A DNA stretch of 37,976 bases from an uncultured SAR86 cluster bacterium. GTDB taxonomy: Bacteria > Pseudomonadota > Gammaproteobacteria > Magnimaribacterales > AG-339-G14. A program made the position numbers and the translations under genes. How positions within the stretch are numbered: position 1 is the first letter of the stretch; each line of letters begins with the position of its first letter. The stretch spans positions 1 through 37,976 of the forward strand of contig CACOJO010000009.1 in assembly GCA_902627595.1 (NCBI GenBank), read 5' to 3'. The notes under the pieces are model-generated. The model made no database searches. It worked only from the letters and a program-made list of their open reading frames with translations, and was not told the origin of the DNA. Shown piece by piece: positions 28,532-35,554 of the stretch.

Positions 28532-28939
28532 CTAAAACAAAGCAGACATTATTTCAATTTCTCTATTTGCAGATTCTAAAGAATCTGAACCATGTACAGC
28601 ATTTTTGGAAATTGACTCGGCAAATTTTTTTCTGATAGTGTCCTCTTCAGCTTCTTCGGGATTTGTTGCACCCATTAAATTTCTATAGTTAGTAATACAT
28701 GAGTCACCCTCAAGAATTTGGATGACTGCAGGCCCTGAAGTAATAAAATCCACTAGTTCATCAAAAAAGGGTTTTCCCGAGTGTTCTGCATAAAATTGCT
28801 TTGCAATTTCTGAAGAAATATTAGTTTTTTTGCTTTTTAAAATAGTCAATCCTTTTGATTCAATCATTTCATTAATTTGATCTACAAAATTATTTTCTAC
28901 CGCGTCTGGTTTAATTATGCATAAGGTTTTTTCTGACAT
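28532..28939 (-). CDS. ndk: Nucleoside diphosphate kinase
   Basis: A 135-residue Ndk that equilibrates nucleoside di- and triphosphates by a phosphohistidine intermediate. The active-site histidine is His116 in N-A-V-H-G-S-D-S. K10-P-D-A and R-x-L-M-G-A-T-N-P near 86-94 are conserved. ATG overlaps the iscX stop by one base (TAATG). It sits at the junction between the isc genes and the rodZ-to-der block. Confidence 0.97.
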   Translation of the reverse strand: MSEKTLCIIKPDAVENNFVDQINEMIESKGLTILKSKKTNISSEIAKQFYAEHSGKPFFDELVDFITSGPAVIQILEGDSCITNYRNLMGATNPEEAEEDTIRKKFAESISKNAVHGSDSLESANREIEIMSALF

Positions 28940-29133
28940 TAATCCTTCTCCTCTATCCAGATAGCCTGAATAGCTTCTAAAATTCTTTCGTTACAGTTCT
29001 CTTTCTTGCCTACAAACCCTTCAAGAGACGTAACCATATTCATAAGATCTAAAAAAAGCAACTTTTCAGGCTCTTCATTTGGATATTTTTCACAAAGACT
29101 ATCAACGATGTCATAAGTATCTGACCAATCCAT
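28939..29133 (-). CDS. iscX: IscX, Fe-S assembly regulator
   Basis: A 64-residue acidic protein with the IscX pattern: W-S-D-T near the start, Y-P-N-E-E-P near 17-22, the D-L-x-x-M-V-x-x-L-E-G-F centre, and the tail N-E-R-I-L-E-A-I-Q-A-I-W. IscX is a small iron-binding adaptor that docks on IscS and modulates cluster assembly. It is normally the last gene of the isc operon, after fdx. Here it follows the fused fdx-iscA gene by 5 bases, keeping that order. Confidence 0.93.
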   Translation of the reverse strand: MDWSDTYDIVDSLCEKYPNEEPEKLLFLDLMNMVTSLEGFVGKKENCNERILEAIQAIWIEEKD

Positions 29134-29138
29134 TGTGA

Positions 29139-29867
29139 TTAATTTTGAGATAAATCTTTTACAAGCTTGTTGTCGAAATTAAAACTTTCACCGCAACCGC
29201 ATTCAGCTGAGACGTTTGGATTCAAAAAAACCAGTTCTTGGTTAAGGTTTTTTTTAACAAAATCAAGTTTAGTTCCTTTAAGGAATACAAAACTCTTATC
29301 ATGAATAAATAAATTTACTCCATTTATTAGGCCGGCGAAATCGTTTTCATCTTTATCATTAATTAAGTCAAGTTGATAAGCAAAGCCTGAACAGCCTGAG
29401 TCTTTTAAAGATATGCGAACGCCAAAAGAATTATTTGCTTTAATCATTTCAATTAAATGACTAGCTGCATCATTAGAAATATCAAAATCTTTAGAAGAAA
29501 TAACTTTTATTACATTCTTAGCAGGTTTTGGGTGATTTTCTGAAACCATATTTATTGTATATTTTGGAATTTGTATTTCTAAATCTATATCTTCCACTAT
29601 TGTCTGACAACTCAATCTTGATCTTGGCTCCAAACCCCAAGCTTTATCCAATAAATCTTCCTCATCATCTGAAGAATCATTTAGGGAATTAAAACCTTCT
29701 GTGAAGATAACATGACATGTAGTGCAAGCGCATGAGAGTTCGCAAGCATGTTCTAGATCTATGTTTTGGTTGAGAAGATTTTCACAAACAGAAATTCCAG
29801 ACTCTGCTTCGAATTCTGCGCCATGAGGACATATTTCAGCATGAGGCAATACTTTTATTTTTGGCAT
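29139..29867 (-). CDS. Fused [2Fe-2S] ferredoxin (Fdx) - A-type Fe-S carrier (IscA)
   Basis: A single 242-residue frame joins two isc proteins. Residues 1-112 are ISC ferredoxin with cluster ligands Cys42, Cys48, Cys51 and Cys87, the same numbers as in E. coli Fdx, and the extra Cys46. Residues about 125-235 are an A-type carrier with Cys159 (D-S-G-C-S-G) and Cys223/Cys225 (E-C-G-C-G-E-S-F), spaced like IscA Cys35/99/101. A linker of about 12 residues (V-S-E-N-H-P-K-P-A-K) joins them. Fdx gives electrons for cluster formation; IscA carries [2Fe-2S]/[4Fe-4S] clusters to targets. Order is Fdx then IscA, the reverse of the usual operon order, and hscBA are absent. ATG overlaps the iscU stop (TAATG). 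Confidence 0.95.
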   Translation of the reverse strand: MPKIKVLPHAEICPHGAEFEAESGISVCENLLNQNIDLEHACELSCACTTCHVIFTEGFNSLNDSSDDEEDLLDKAWGLEPRSRLSCQTIVEDIDLEIQIPKYTINMVSENHPKPAKNVIKVISSKDFDISNDAASHLIEMIKANNSFGVRISLKDSGCSGFAYQLDLINDKDENDFAGLINGVNLFIHDKSFVFLKGTKLDFVKKNLNQELVFLNPNVSAECGCGESFNFDNKLVKDLSQN

Positions 29868-30289
29868 TAGTCATTATTTCTTCTGCTTTTGTAGTCATCT
29901 ATTGCCCTATGAATAGCTTCTTCAGCAAGTACGCTACAGTGAATTTTTATTGCTGGTAATTCAAGAATATCGACGATTTCTTGATTTGAGATGTTTTGAG
30001 CCTCTTCTAAAGTTTTTCCTTTAAGCATATCAATGAGCTCTCCGCTTGAGGCAATCGCTGAACCACAACCATAAGTCTTGAACTTAGCGTCTACGATTTT
30101 ATTTGTACCATCTATGTTTTCACATTTGATTTGAAGCTTCATGACGTCTCCACAAGCAGGAGCGCCAACTATGCCTGTACCAACTCTGTGAAAGTCTTTA
30201 TCATCAGGCTTCCATCTTCCTACACTTGCTCCTTTAGGATTTTTTAGTGTTTGTTCAAATTTATCTACTACTTTTTGTGAATAAGCCAT
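29867..30289 (-). CDS. iscU: Fe-S cluster scaffold IscU
   Basis: A 140-residue scaffold on which IscS sulfur and iron form [2Fe-2S] clusters. Ligand residues are Cys46 (A-P-A-C-G-D, with Asp48), Cys75 (Y-G-C-G-S-A-I-A-S-S) and His117-Cys118 (K-I-H-C-S). Two departures stand out. The HscA-binding motif L-P-P-V-K is L-P-A-I-K (111-115). The N-terminal region between K-V-V-D-K and V-G-T-G-I-V-G carries about 9 extra residues relative to E. coli IscU, including G-R-W-K-P-D-D-K-D-F-H-R. Both fit an isc operon lacking hscBA. It lies 27 bases after iscS by start-stop spacing. Confidence 0.96.
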   Translation of the reverse strand: MAYSQKVVDKFEQTLKNPKGASVGRWKPDDKDFHRVGTGIVGAPACGDVMKLQIKCENIDGTNKIVDAKFKTYGCGSAIASSGELIDMLKGKTLEEAQNISNQEIVDILELPAIKIHCSVLAEEAIHRAIDDYKSRRNND

Positions 30290-30316
30290 TTGTTCCTCGC
30301 AGTTAAAATTTTCAAT

Positions 30317-31522
30317 TTATGCCCACTCTATTTTATCTAAATCTACGCCATCTTGATACATTTCCCACAGCGGAGAGATTTCTCTAAGTTTGTTAACAGA
30401 ATCTTTTACAAGCTCTACAGTCTCTTTAACTTCTTGTTCCTTGGTAAACCTTCCAAAAGAGAATCTTATCGAGCTGTGAGCAAGTTCGTCTTTTCTTCCT
30501 AGGGCCCTTAAAACATAAGACGGTTCAAGACTAGCAGAAGTACAAGCAGATCCAGATGAAACTGCAATATTTTTCAATGCCATTATTAAAGACTCACCTT
30601 CAACAAAGTTAAATGACATATTAAAAATTCCTGGAAACGCATTATCTATAGCTCCATTTATATAAACTTCTTCCATATCTTTTAATCCGTTCCACAAAAT
30701 GTCTCTGTATTTAGAAAGATTTTTAAGATCTTCTGACATCTTTTCTTTGGCAAGCTTAAAAGCTTCGCCCATTCCAACAATCTGGTGAGTTGGAAGAGTA
30801 CCTGCCCTTATACCTCTTTCTTGACCTCCACCATGGAATAAAGGTTGAAGACGCACCCTAGGCTTCCTTCTCACATATAACGCTCCAATTCCTTTAGGAC
30901 CGTAAATTTTATGAGCAGAAAATGACATTAAATCAACTTCCAAATTCTCTATATCGATTGGAATCTTCCCTGCGCTTTGTGCTGCATCAACGTGAAAAAT
31001 ACTTCCATTTTGTTTTACAATTTTTCCTATAGCCTCAATATCATTTATAACGCCTATTTCATTATTGATATGCATCAAAGAAACTAAAACAGTGTCCTCT
31101 CTTAAAGCTGCTTCAACAGACTCAGGCGAAATAATTCCATCGTTATTTGGCTCTAAATAAGTAACTTCATATGATTCGCTTTCAAGTTGTCTACATACAT
31201 CTAAAACGGCTTTATGTTCAATTTTAGAAGTGATTATGTGTTTACCTTTATCGGAGTAAAAATATGCTGCACCTTTGATTGCTAAGTTGTCTGATTCAGT
31301 TGCTCCAGAAGTCCAAATTATTTCTCTGGAATCACAGTTTATTAAGTTAGCAACATTTACTCTGGCTTCCTCAACCAATTCTTCAGCCTTCCAACCAAAA
31401 ACATGAGATCTAGATCCAGAATTACCAAAGGCTCCATCGACAGATAAACATTCTTTCATTTTATCCACCACCAAAGCATCAACTGGTGTAGTAGAAGCAT
31501 AATCAAAATAATAAGTATTCAT
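30317..31522 (-). CDS. iscS: Cysteine desulfurase IscS
   Basis: A 401-residue PLP enzyme that takes sulfur from cysteine and hands it to IscU, TusA and others. The start region [12 protein letters not shown] is typical. PLP binds Lys205 in [10 protein letters not shown], and the persulfide cysteine is Cys327 in S-S-G-S-A-C-T-S-A. The C-terminal IscU-docking tail is present. I chose ATG 31522, which aligns with E. coli IscS; the open frame extends to a TTG at 31567, adding 15 implausible residues across a promoter-like dyad. It is the first gene of the operon; no iscR lies upstream, where a divergent module begins. Confidence 0.96.
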   Translation of the reverse strand: MNTYYFDYASTTPVDALVVDKMKECLSVDGAFGNSGSRSHVFGWKAEELVEEARVNVANLINCDSREIIWTSGATESDNLAIKGAAYFYSDKGKHIITSKIEHKAVLDVCRQLESESYEVTYLEPNNDGIISPESVEAALREDTVLVSLMHINNEIGVINDIEAIGKIVKQNGSIFHVDAAQSAGKIPIDIENLEVDLMSFSAHKIYGPKGIGALYVRRKPRVRLQPLFHGGGQERGIRAGTLPTHQIVGMGEAFKLAKEKMSEDLKNLSKYRDILWNGLKDMEEVYINGAIDNAFPGIFNMSFNFVEGESLIMALKNIAVSSGSACTSASLEPSYVLRALGRKDELAHSSIRFSFGRFTKEQEVKETVELVKDSVNKLREISPLWEMYQDGVDLDKIEWA

Positions 31523-31537
31523 TTCATCTAAATTTCG

Positions 31538-31553
31538 CGTGAATAATATCACG
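31538..31553 (-). promoter_or_regulatory. Dyad around a -10-like box upstream of iscS (candidate operator/promoter)
   Basis: On the minus strand CGTGA-TATTAT-TCACG is a perfect 5-base inverted repeat whose 6-base centre matches TATAAT at five of six positions. The iscS ATG lies 15 bases downstream, a suitable distance for a short leader. I find no good -35 box at 17 bases. It does not resemble the known IscR type 1 or type 2 sites. The guess is an operator for an unknown repressor over the isc promoter. Confidence 0.4.
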
Positions 31554-31569
31554 AAAACAATAATCAAAA

Positions 31570-31581
31570 AAGGTACATTTT
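31570..31581 (+). repeat. AAGGTACATTTT direct repeat, copy 1
   Basis: A 12-base sequence repeated exactly at 31678-31689, 108 bases downstream, with an inverted 8-base core between them. It lies in the 169-base intergenic gap between iscS and the flavoprotein gene. Outside the three copies the flanks differ, so this looks like a set of protein-binding sites or old recombination core sites rather than a segmental duplication. Confidence 0.6.
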
Positions 31582-31618
31582 ATCATAAGCTAACATTTCA
31601 TAAACATATTACTATGTA

Positions 31619-31647
31619 TTGTACCTTTTAAACAAAAATACTATAAT
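31619..31647 (+). promoter_or_regulatory. Promoter of the flavoprotein-korAB operon
   Basis: TTGTAC at 31619-31624, a 17-base spacer, then an exact TATAAT at 31642-31647. Transcription would start near 31654, leaving a leader of about 38 bases with AAGG at 31678-31681 as ribosome-binding site. The -35 box overlaps the inverted AAGGTACA copy (31620-31627), so a protein bound there would block the promoter. This is the best sigma-70-like promoter I see in the window. Confidence 0.55.
31620..31627 (-). repeat. AAGGTACA inverted copy
   Basis: TGTACCTT on the plus strand is the reverse complement of the 8-base core AAGGTACA shared by the two 12-base direct repeats. It overlaps the -35 box of the downstream promoter. 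Spacing from the two direct copies is about 50 bases on each side (starts at 31570, 31620 and 31678). Confidence 0.5.
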
Positions 31648-31677
31648 TCCCCATATATAGCGCTGTGAGATGAAAAT

Positions 31678-31689
31678 AAGGTACATTTT
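31678..31689 (+). repeat. AAGGTACATTTT direct repeat, copy 2
   Basis: Identical to 31570-31581. It ends two bases before the ATG of the flavoprotein gene, and its AAGG probably doubles as the Shine-Dalgarno sequence (10 bases before the ATG). A protein binding the RNA or DNA here could control translation or transcription of the module. Confidence 0.6.
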
Positions 31690-31691
31690 GA

Positions 31692-31880
31692 ATGTCTGGT
31701 AAAAAATATTTGTTTAAAAGAAACAATGTATGGTGGGTGAAGCTTGCTGTACCTTTATCTTTAAGAAGTGAATTAGGCTATGATTTAAGAAGAACTACTG
31801 GCGAGAAGGATTTAGATAAAGCCATACCTATCAGAGATAAAATCATTGAAGAATTTAAAACTGAATTTCAAATAAGAAAA
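31692..31880 (+). other. Integrase N-terminal-like segment fused to the flavoprotein
   Basis: Residues 1-63 read K-Y-L-F-K-R-N-N-V-W-W-V-K-L-A-V-P, then L-G-Y-D-L-R-R-T-T-G, then a basic/acidic helix up to F-Q-I-R-K. This pattern (Y-L-x-R-R-x-x-x-W/Y-x-x-x-x-x-V-P, then L-R-R-S-L-x-T-x-D-x-x-x-A) is that of the short N-terminal domain of phage-type tyrosine recombinases (DUF6538-like). It is not expected in GltD-like proteins. No catalytic recombinase domain follows. I judge this from motif memory only. Confidence 0.55.
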
Positions 31881-33722
31881 GTCAATGCAGATGATAAAGG
31901 CATCGTTCTCAGAGGAACTGAGCACATGCAGAAAACTGATATTTCTGATCCTCAATACTTTCATAAAGTGGTTGATTGCCAATACGCATGCCCTGCTCAT
32001 ACCAATGTTCCCGAATATATTCGTCTGATTGCTCAAAAAAAATATGATGACGCCTACATGCTTAATTGGGAGTCCAATGTATTTCCAGGGATACTTGGAA
32101 GAACCTGTGACAGACCGTGTGAACCTGCATGTCGAAGAGGAAGAACTCATGATAAGCCAGTAGCTATATGTAGATTAAAAAGAGTTACTTACGATTATAA
32201 AAATGATATTGATCCCTATCTTCCTGAAATTCCAAAAGTTAAAAATGGTAAGAAAATTGGTCTGATTGGTGCAGGCCCTGCATCCTTAACAGTGGCAAGA
32301 GATTTATTACCCCTAGGTTATGAAGTTACTATTTTTGAGAAAGATAATAAACCTGGTGGATTAATGAGAACCAATATTCCCTCTTTTAGGCTTCCAGAGG
32401 AAGTTTTAGATGAAGAAGTTTACAGAATAATCAAAATGGGAGCTGTGCTGAAAACTAATTCTTACATTGATAGCTTAGAAAATGTAATTGATTCTTTTGA
32501 CGCTGTATTTGTTGGCACAGGTGCGCCTAAAGGTAAGGATCTTGAAATACCTGGTAGAAAAGAAGCTAATGAAAATATTCATATTGGGATCGACTGGCTA
32601 ACAAGTATTGCTTTTGAGCATACCAAATCAATTGGTAAGAAAGTTATTGTAATTGGGGGTGGAAATACAGCTATGGATTGTTGTAGGACAGCCATTAGGT
32701 TAGGAGCAGATGACGTTAAAGTGACTGTTAGAAGTCCAAAATCAGACATGAAAGCATCTGACTGGGAGTTAGAAGAAGCAATTGATGAGGGAATTCCTAT
32801 TCTAGATAACACTTCTCCAAAAGAATTTTTATTGGATGATGAGGGCAAGCTTAAGGGAATGAAGTTTGAAAAAATGGAAGCTCAATATACCGATGGTAAA
32901 AGAAAGTTGATACCTACGGGTGAAGAAATAATTATTGAGTGTGATGACGTGCTTTTGGCAATTGGTCAAGATAATGCTTTCCCTTGGATAGAAAAGAATA
33001 TCGGAATTGATTTTAATGAATGGGACTGTCCTATTGTTGATAAAACTACAATGCAGTCTTCTCATCCAAAAGTCTTTTTTGGTGGTGATGCTGCCTGGGG
33101 TCCTGAAAACATCATATGGGCTGTAGCGCATGGTCATCAAGCTGCAATTTCCATAGATAATTTTTGTAGCGAAGTTGATTTATTCAATAGGCCCCCTCCA
33201 CTTACAAATTTAGTAAGTCAAAAAATGGGAATTCATGAATGGTCCTATGACAACGGTATTTCTCAAGAAGCTCGTTTGGAAGTTCCTCATGCAGATTTAA
33301 AACAAGCTCTAAATGATCTTAAGATGGAAGTTGAGCTAGGCTTTGATGAGAAACTTGCACTCGAGGAAGCACAGAGATGTCTAAATTGTGATATGCAGAC
33401 AGTTTTTCAAGAAAAGCTTTGTATAGAGTGTGATGCTTGTGTTGATATTTGCCCGACAGACTGTATTACATTCACTACAAATGATACTGAAGAAAAGGTT
33501 AGAGAGAAACTTAGAGTGCCGGCTTTGAATTTGGATCAAGATCTTTATGTATCAGGAAAACTAGCTACTGGAAGAGTCATGGTTAAAGATGAAGATATGT
33601 GCGTTCATTGTGGACTGTGTGCAGAAAGGTGTCCGACTGGGGCCTGGGATATTCAAAAAAATAATTATATTGAAGCGCATAACTTAAACAAAGGCAGAGT
33701 TAAAGCCAAGGAAGTTGCTTAG
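31692..33722 (+). CDS. GltD-like FAD/NAD(P)H oxidoreductase with double [4Fe-4S] ferredoxin domain and integrase-like N-terminus
   Basis: A 676-residue multidomain protein. Residues 1-63 resemble the N-terminal domain of tyrosine recombinases (separate entry). About 85-170 is a GltD-type Fe-S region with C96-x3-C100 and C139-x3-C143-x3-C147. The FAD motif G-A-G-P-A-S lies at 192-197 and the NAD(P)H motif G-G-G-N-T-A at 322-327. About 565-655 is a two-cluster ferredoxin: C577/C580/C583/C587 and C637/C640/C643/C647. It probably exchanges electrons between NAD(P)H and the KorAB enzyme encoded directly downstream (TAGTG overlap with korA). The start at 31692 has a promoter and AAGG; an internal ATG at 31926 with AGAGGA nine bases upstream would skip the integrase-like part. 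Confidence 0.85.
   Translation: MSGKKYLFKRNNVWWVKLAVPLSLRSELGYDLRRTTGEKDLDKAIPIRDKIIEEFKTEFQIRKVNADDKGIVLRGTEHMQKTDISDPQYFHKVVDCQYACPAHTNVPEYIRLIAQKKYDDAYMLNWESNVFPGILGRTCDRPCEPACRRGRTHDKPVAICRLKRVTYDYKNDIDPYLPEIPKVKNGKKIGLIGAGPASLTVARDLLPLGYEVTIFEKDNKPGGLMRTNIPSFRLPEEVLDEEVYRIIKMGAVLKTNSYIDSLENVIDSFDAVFVGTGAPKGKDLEIPGRKEANENIHIGIDWLTSIAFEHTKSIGKKVIVIGGGNTAMDCCRTAIRLGADDVKVTVRSPKSDMKASDWELEEAIDEGIPILDNTSPKEFLLDDEGKLKGMKFEKMEAQYTDGKRKLIPTGEEIIIECDDVLLAIGQDNAFPWIEKNIGIDFNEWDCPIVDKTTMQSSHPKVFFGGDAAWGPENIIWAVAHGHQAAISIDNFCSEVDLFNRPPPLTNLVSQKMGIHEWSYDNGISQEARLEVPHADLKQALNDLKMEVELGFDEKLALEEAQRCLNCDMQTVFQEKLCIECDACVDICPTDCITFTTNDTEEKVREKLRVPALNLDQDLYVSGKLATGRVMVKDEDMCVHCGLCAERCPTGAWDIQKNNYIEAHNLNKGRVKAKEVA
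31911..31928 (+). promoter_or_regulatory. Possible internal ribosome-binding site and ATG in the flavoprotein gene
   Basis: AGAGGA at 31911-31916 is followed after nine bases by an in-frame ATG at 31926 (Met79). Translation from here would yield a flavoprotein that lacks the integrase-like segment and starts just before the conserved F-H-K-V-V-D-C-Q-Y-A-C-P region. It could be the ancestral start of the oxidoreductase. Confidence 0.35.
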
Positions 33723-35554
33723 TGGAAAATCCTGTAAAAGTAGATCCTATTAATTCTCTTAATGACTTTGTCATTAAATTTGCAAATGTAAATGGAACAG
33801 GTTCTGCAAGTGCTAACCAAATGTTTGCTAAGTCTATTTTTAGGATGGGAATACCAATTAGTCCAAAAAATATTTTTCCTTCAAATATTCAAGGTTTACC
33901 AACTTGGTTTGAAGTCAGAGTAAATAATAAGGGTTATTTGGGAAGTAGAGGTGGTGTAGATATTGCTGTTGCAATGAATCCTCAAACTTATTCTCAAGAT
34001 GTTAAAGAGATTTCAGAGGGCGGTTACCTTTTGTATGACTCAACTTGGAAAAGAAATTTCAATAGAGATGACATCACAATTCTTGAAATACCCTTAACAC
34101 AGCTTTGTGTAGATTCGTTTACTAATGCCAAACAAAGGGCATTATTTAAAAATATTGCTTACGTGGGAGCATTATCTCCTCTTTTAGAAATTGAATACGA
34201 AGTTCTTGAAAAATTAATTTCGGAACAATTTGTAAACAAACCTGCTCTCATTGAGCCAAATATAAAGGCTTTAAACATAGGAAGAGATTACGTTTTAAAG
34301 AATTTACCTTATCCGATAGGAATTAACGTCAAAAGAGAAGATAAACTTAAAGATAAAATACTTGTTTCTGGAAATGATGCTTGTGGATTAGGAGCGGTTT
34401 ATGGAGGAGCTACATTTTGCTCCTGGTATCCAATAACACCATCTACCTCTGTTGCTGAAGGTTTTGAAAAATACGCTTCAAAATATAGGGTTGACTCTCA
34501 GACAGGAAAAAATAATTATATAAGTGTTCAAGCTGAAGATGAATTAGCAGCTGTTGGCATGGCGATAGGTGCTAACTGGAATGGTGCAAGAGGCTTTACT
34601 GCAACTAGCGGTCCAGGCATTTCCTTAATGAGTGAATTTTTAGGTCTAGCTTACTTTGCAGAAGTACCTCTGGTTCTTTTTAATATTCAAAGGGGCGGAC
34701 CTTCGACTGGAATGCCAACTAGAACTCAACAATCCGATATTCTTTCTTGTGCTTATGCTTCACATGGAGATACTAAGCATGTGCTTTTATTTCCTGAAGA
34801 TCCTCAAGAGTGTTTTGAGTTCTCTGCAGAAGCTTTTAATTTAGCTGAAAGATTACAAACTCCTGTGTTTGTAATTAGTGATTTAGATATTGGAATGAAT
34901 GATTGGGTTACAGATAAATTTGAATGGGATGACGAACAAAAATATGACAGAGGAAAAGTTCTTAAAGCTGAAGATCTAGATCAAATGGATAATTTTGGGA
35001 GATATTTAGATGTTGATGACGATGGGATTTGTTATAGAACTTATCCTGGAACTCATCCTGAGAAGGGAGCCTTCTTTACAAGAGGAACATCTCATGATGA
35101 GTATGCTAGGTATACCGAAAATGGAGATATCAATGAGCAAACTTTAACAAGATTGGTTAAAAAGTTTAGGACTGCATCTGAATTAGTTCCTGATCCAATA
35201 ATTAATCTTTCTGAAAAACCAGGAAGTTCTGGTGTGATATTTTACGGCAGTACATCTGCAGCTATGTATGAAGCTAAAGATATTCTCAATGAAAATAACA
35301 TTGAAGTAGATCTAATGAGAATTAGATCGTTCCCTTTCAACTTAGATGTATGGGAGTTTATCGAAAACCATGATCTTATTTATGTGATTGAACAAAATAG
35401 AGATAGCCAAATGAGAACCTTAATAATGGCTGAAGGAGGAATTTCAGCAGAAAAACTTAGATCATTAGTTTGGTTTAACGGTGATCCAATTCAGGCAAAA
35501 TTTATTGCTAAGAAAATATATGAAAGAGAATCTCAACAAGCCTTAATAACATGA
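33722..35554 (+). CDS. korA: 2-oxoacid:acceptor oxidoreductase, fused gamma-alpha subunit (KorA-like)
   Basis: A 610-residue subunit. Residues 1-200 form the gamma domain (N-G-T-G-S-A-S-A-N, R-G-G-V-D near 77-80). Residues 215-610 form the alpha (pyrimidine-binding) domain with Y236-P-I-T-P-S-T, Q-A-E-D-E-L-A-A at 270-277, T-S-G-P-G at 295-299 and Q-R-G-G-P-S-T-G at 323-330. The gamma-alpha fusion and size match the KorA type found in Mycobacterium tuberculosis, where KorAB oxidises 2-oxoglutarate to succinyl-CoA in air. The substrate is not fixed by these motifs; branched-chain or aryl 2-oxoacids remain possible. The start is GTG, overlapping the flavoprotein stop (TAGTG). Confidence 0.88.
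   Translation: MENPVKVDPINSLNDFVIKFANVNGTGSASANQMFAKSIFRMGIPISPKNIFPSNIQGLPTWFEVRVNNKGYLGSRGGVDIAVAMNPQTYSQDVKEISEGGYLLYDSTWKRNFNRDDITILEIPLTQLCVDSFTNAKQRALFKNIAYVGALSPLLEIEYEVLEKLISEQFVNKPALIEPNIKALNIGRDYVLKNLPYPIGINVKREDKLKDKILVSGNDACGLGAVYGGATFCSWYPITPSTSVAEGFEKYASKYRVDSQTGKNNYISVQAEDELAAVGMAIGANWNGARGFTATSGPGISLMSEFLGLAYFAEVPLVLFNIQRGGPSTGMPTRTQQSDILSCAYASHGDTKHVLLFPEDPQECFEFSAEAFNLAERLQTPVFVISDLDIGMNDWVTDKFEWDDEQKYDRGKVLKAEDLDQMDNFGRYLDVDDDGICYRTYPGTHPEKGAFFTRGTSHDEYARYTENGDINEQTLTRLVKKFRTASELVPDPIINLSEKPGSSGVIFYGSTSAAMYEAKDILNENNIEVDLMRIRSFPFNLDVWEFIENHDLIYVIEQNRDSQMRTLIMAEGGISAEKLRSLVWFNGDPIQAKFIAKKIYERESQQALIT

Noticed and set aside
31538..31553. Terminator hairpin
   Set aside because: The dyad has only 5-base arms, no following T-run on either strand, and sits just before the iscS start rather than after a gene.
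31523..31567. Longer IscS start at TTG 31567
   Set aside because: The added 15 residues have no counterpart in IscS and would be translated across a dyad and -10-like box.
31568..31691. Small RNA or short gene in the iscS-flavoprotein gap
   Set aside because: I find no open frame with a ribosome-binding site and no stable stem-loop; only promoter elements and repeats.
31692..31880. Prophage or integrative element
   Set aside because: Only a short integrase-like N-terminus is present; there is no catalytic domain, tRNA target, other phage gene or matching attachment pair enclosing cargo.
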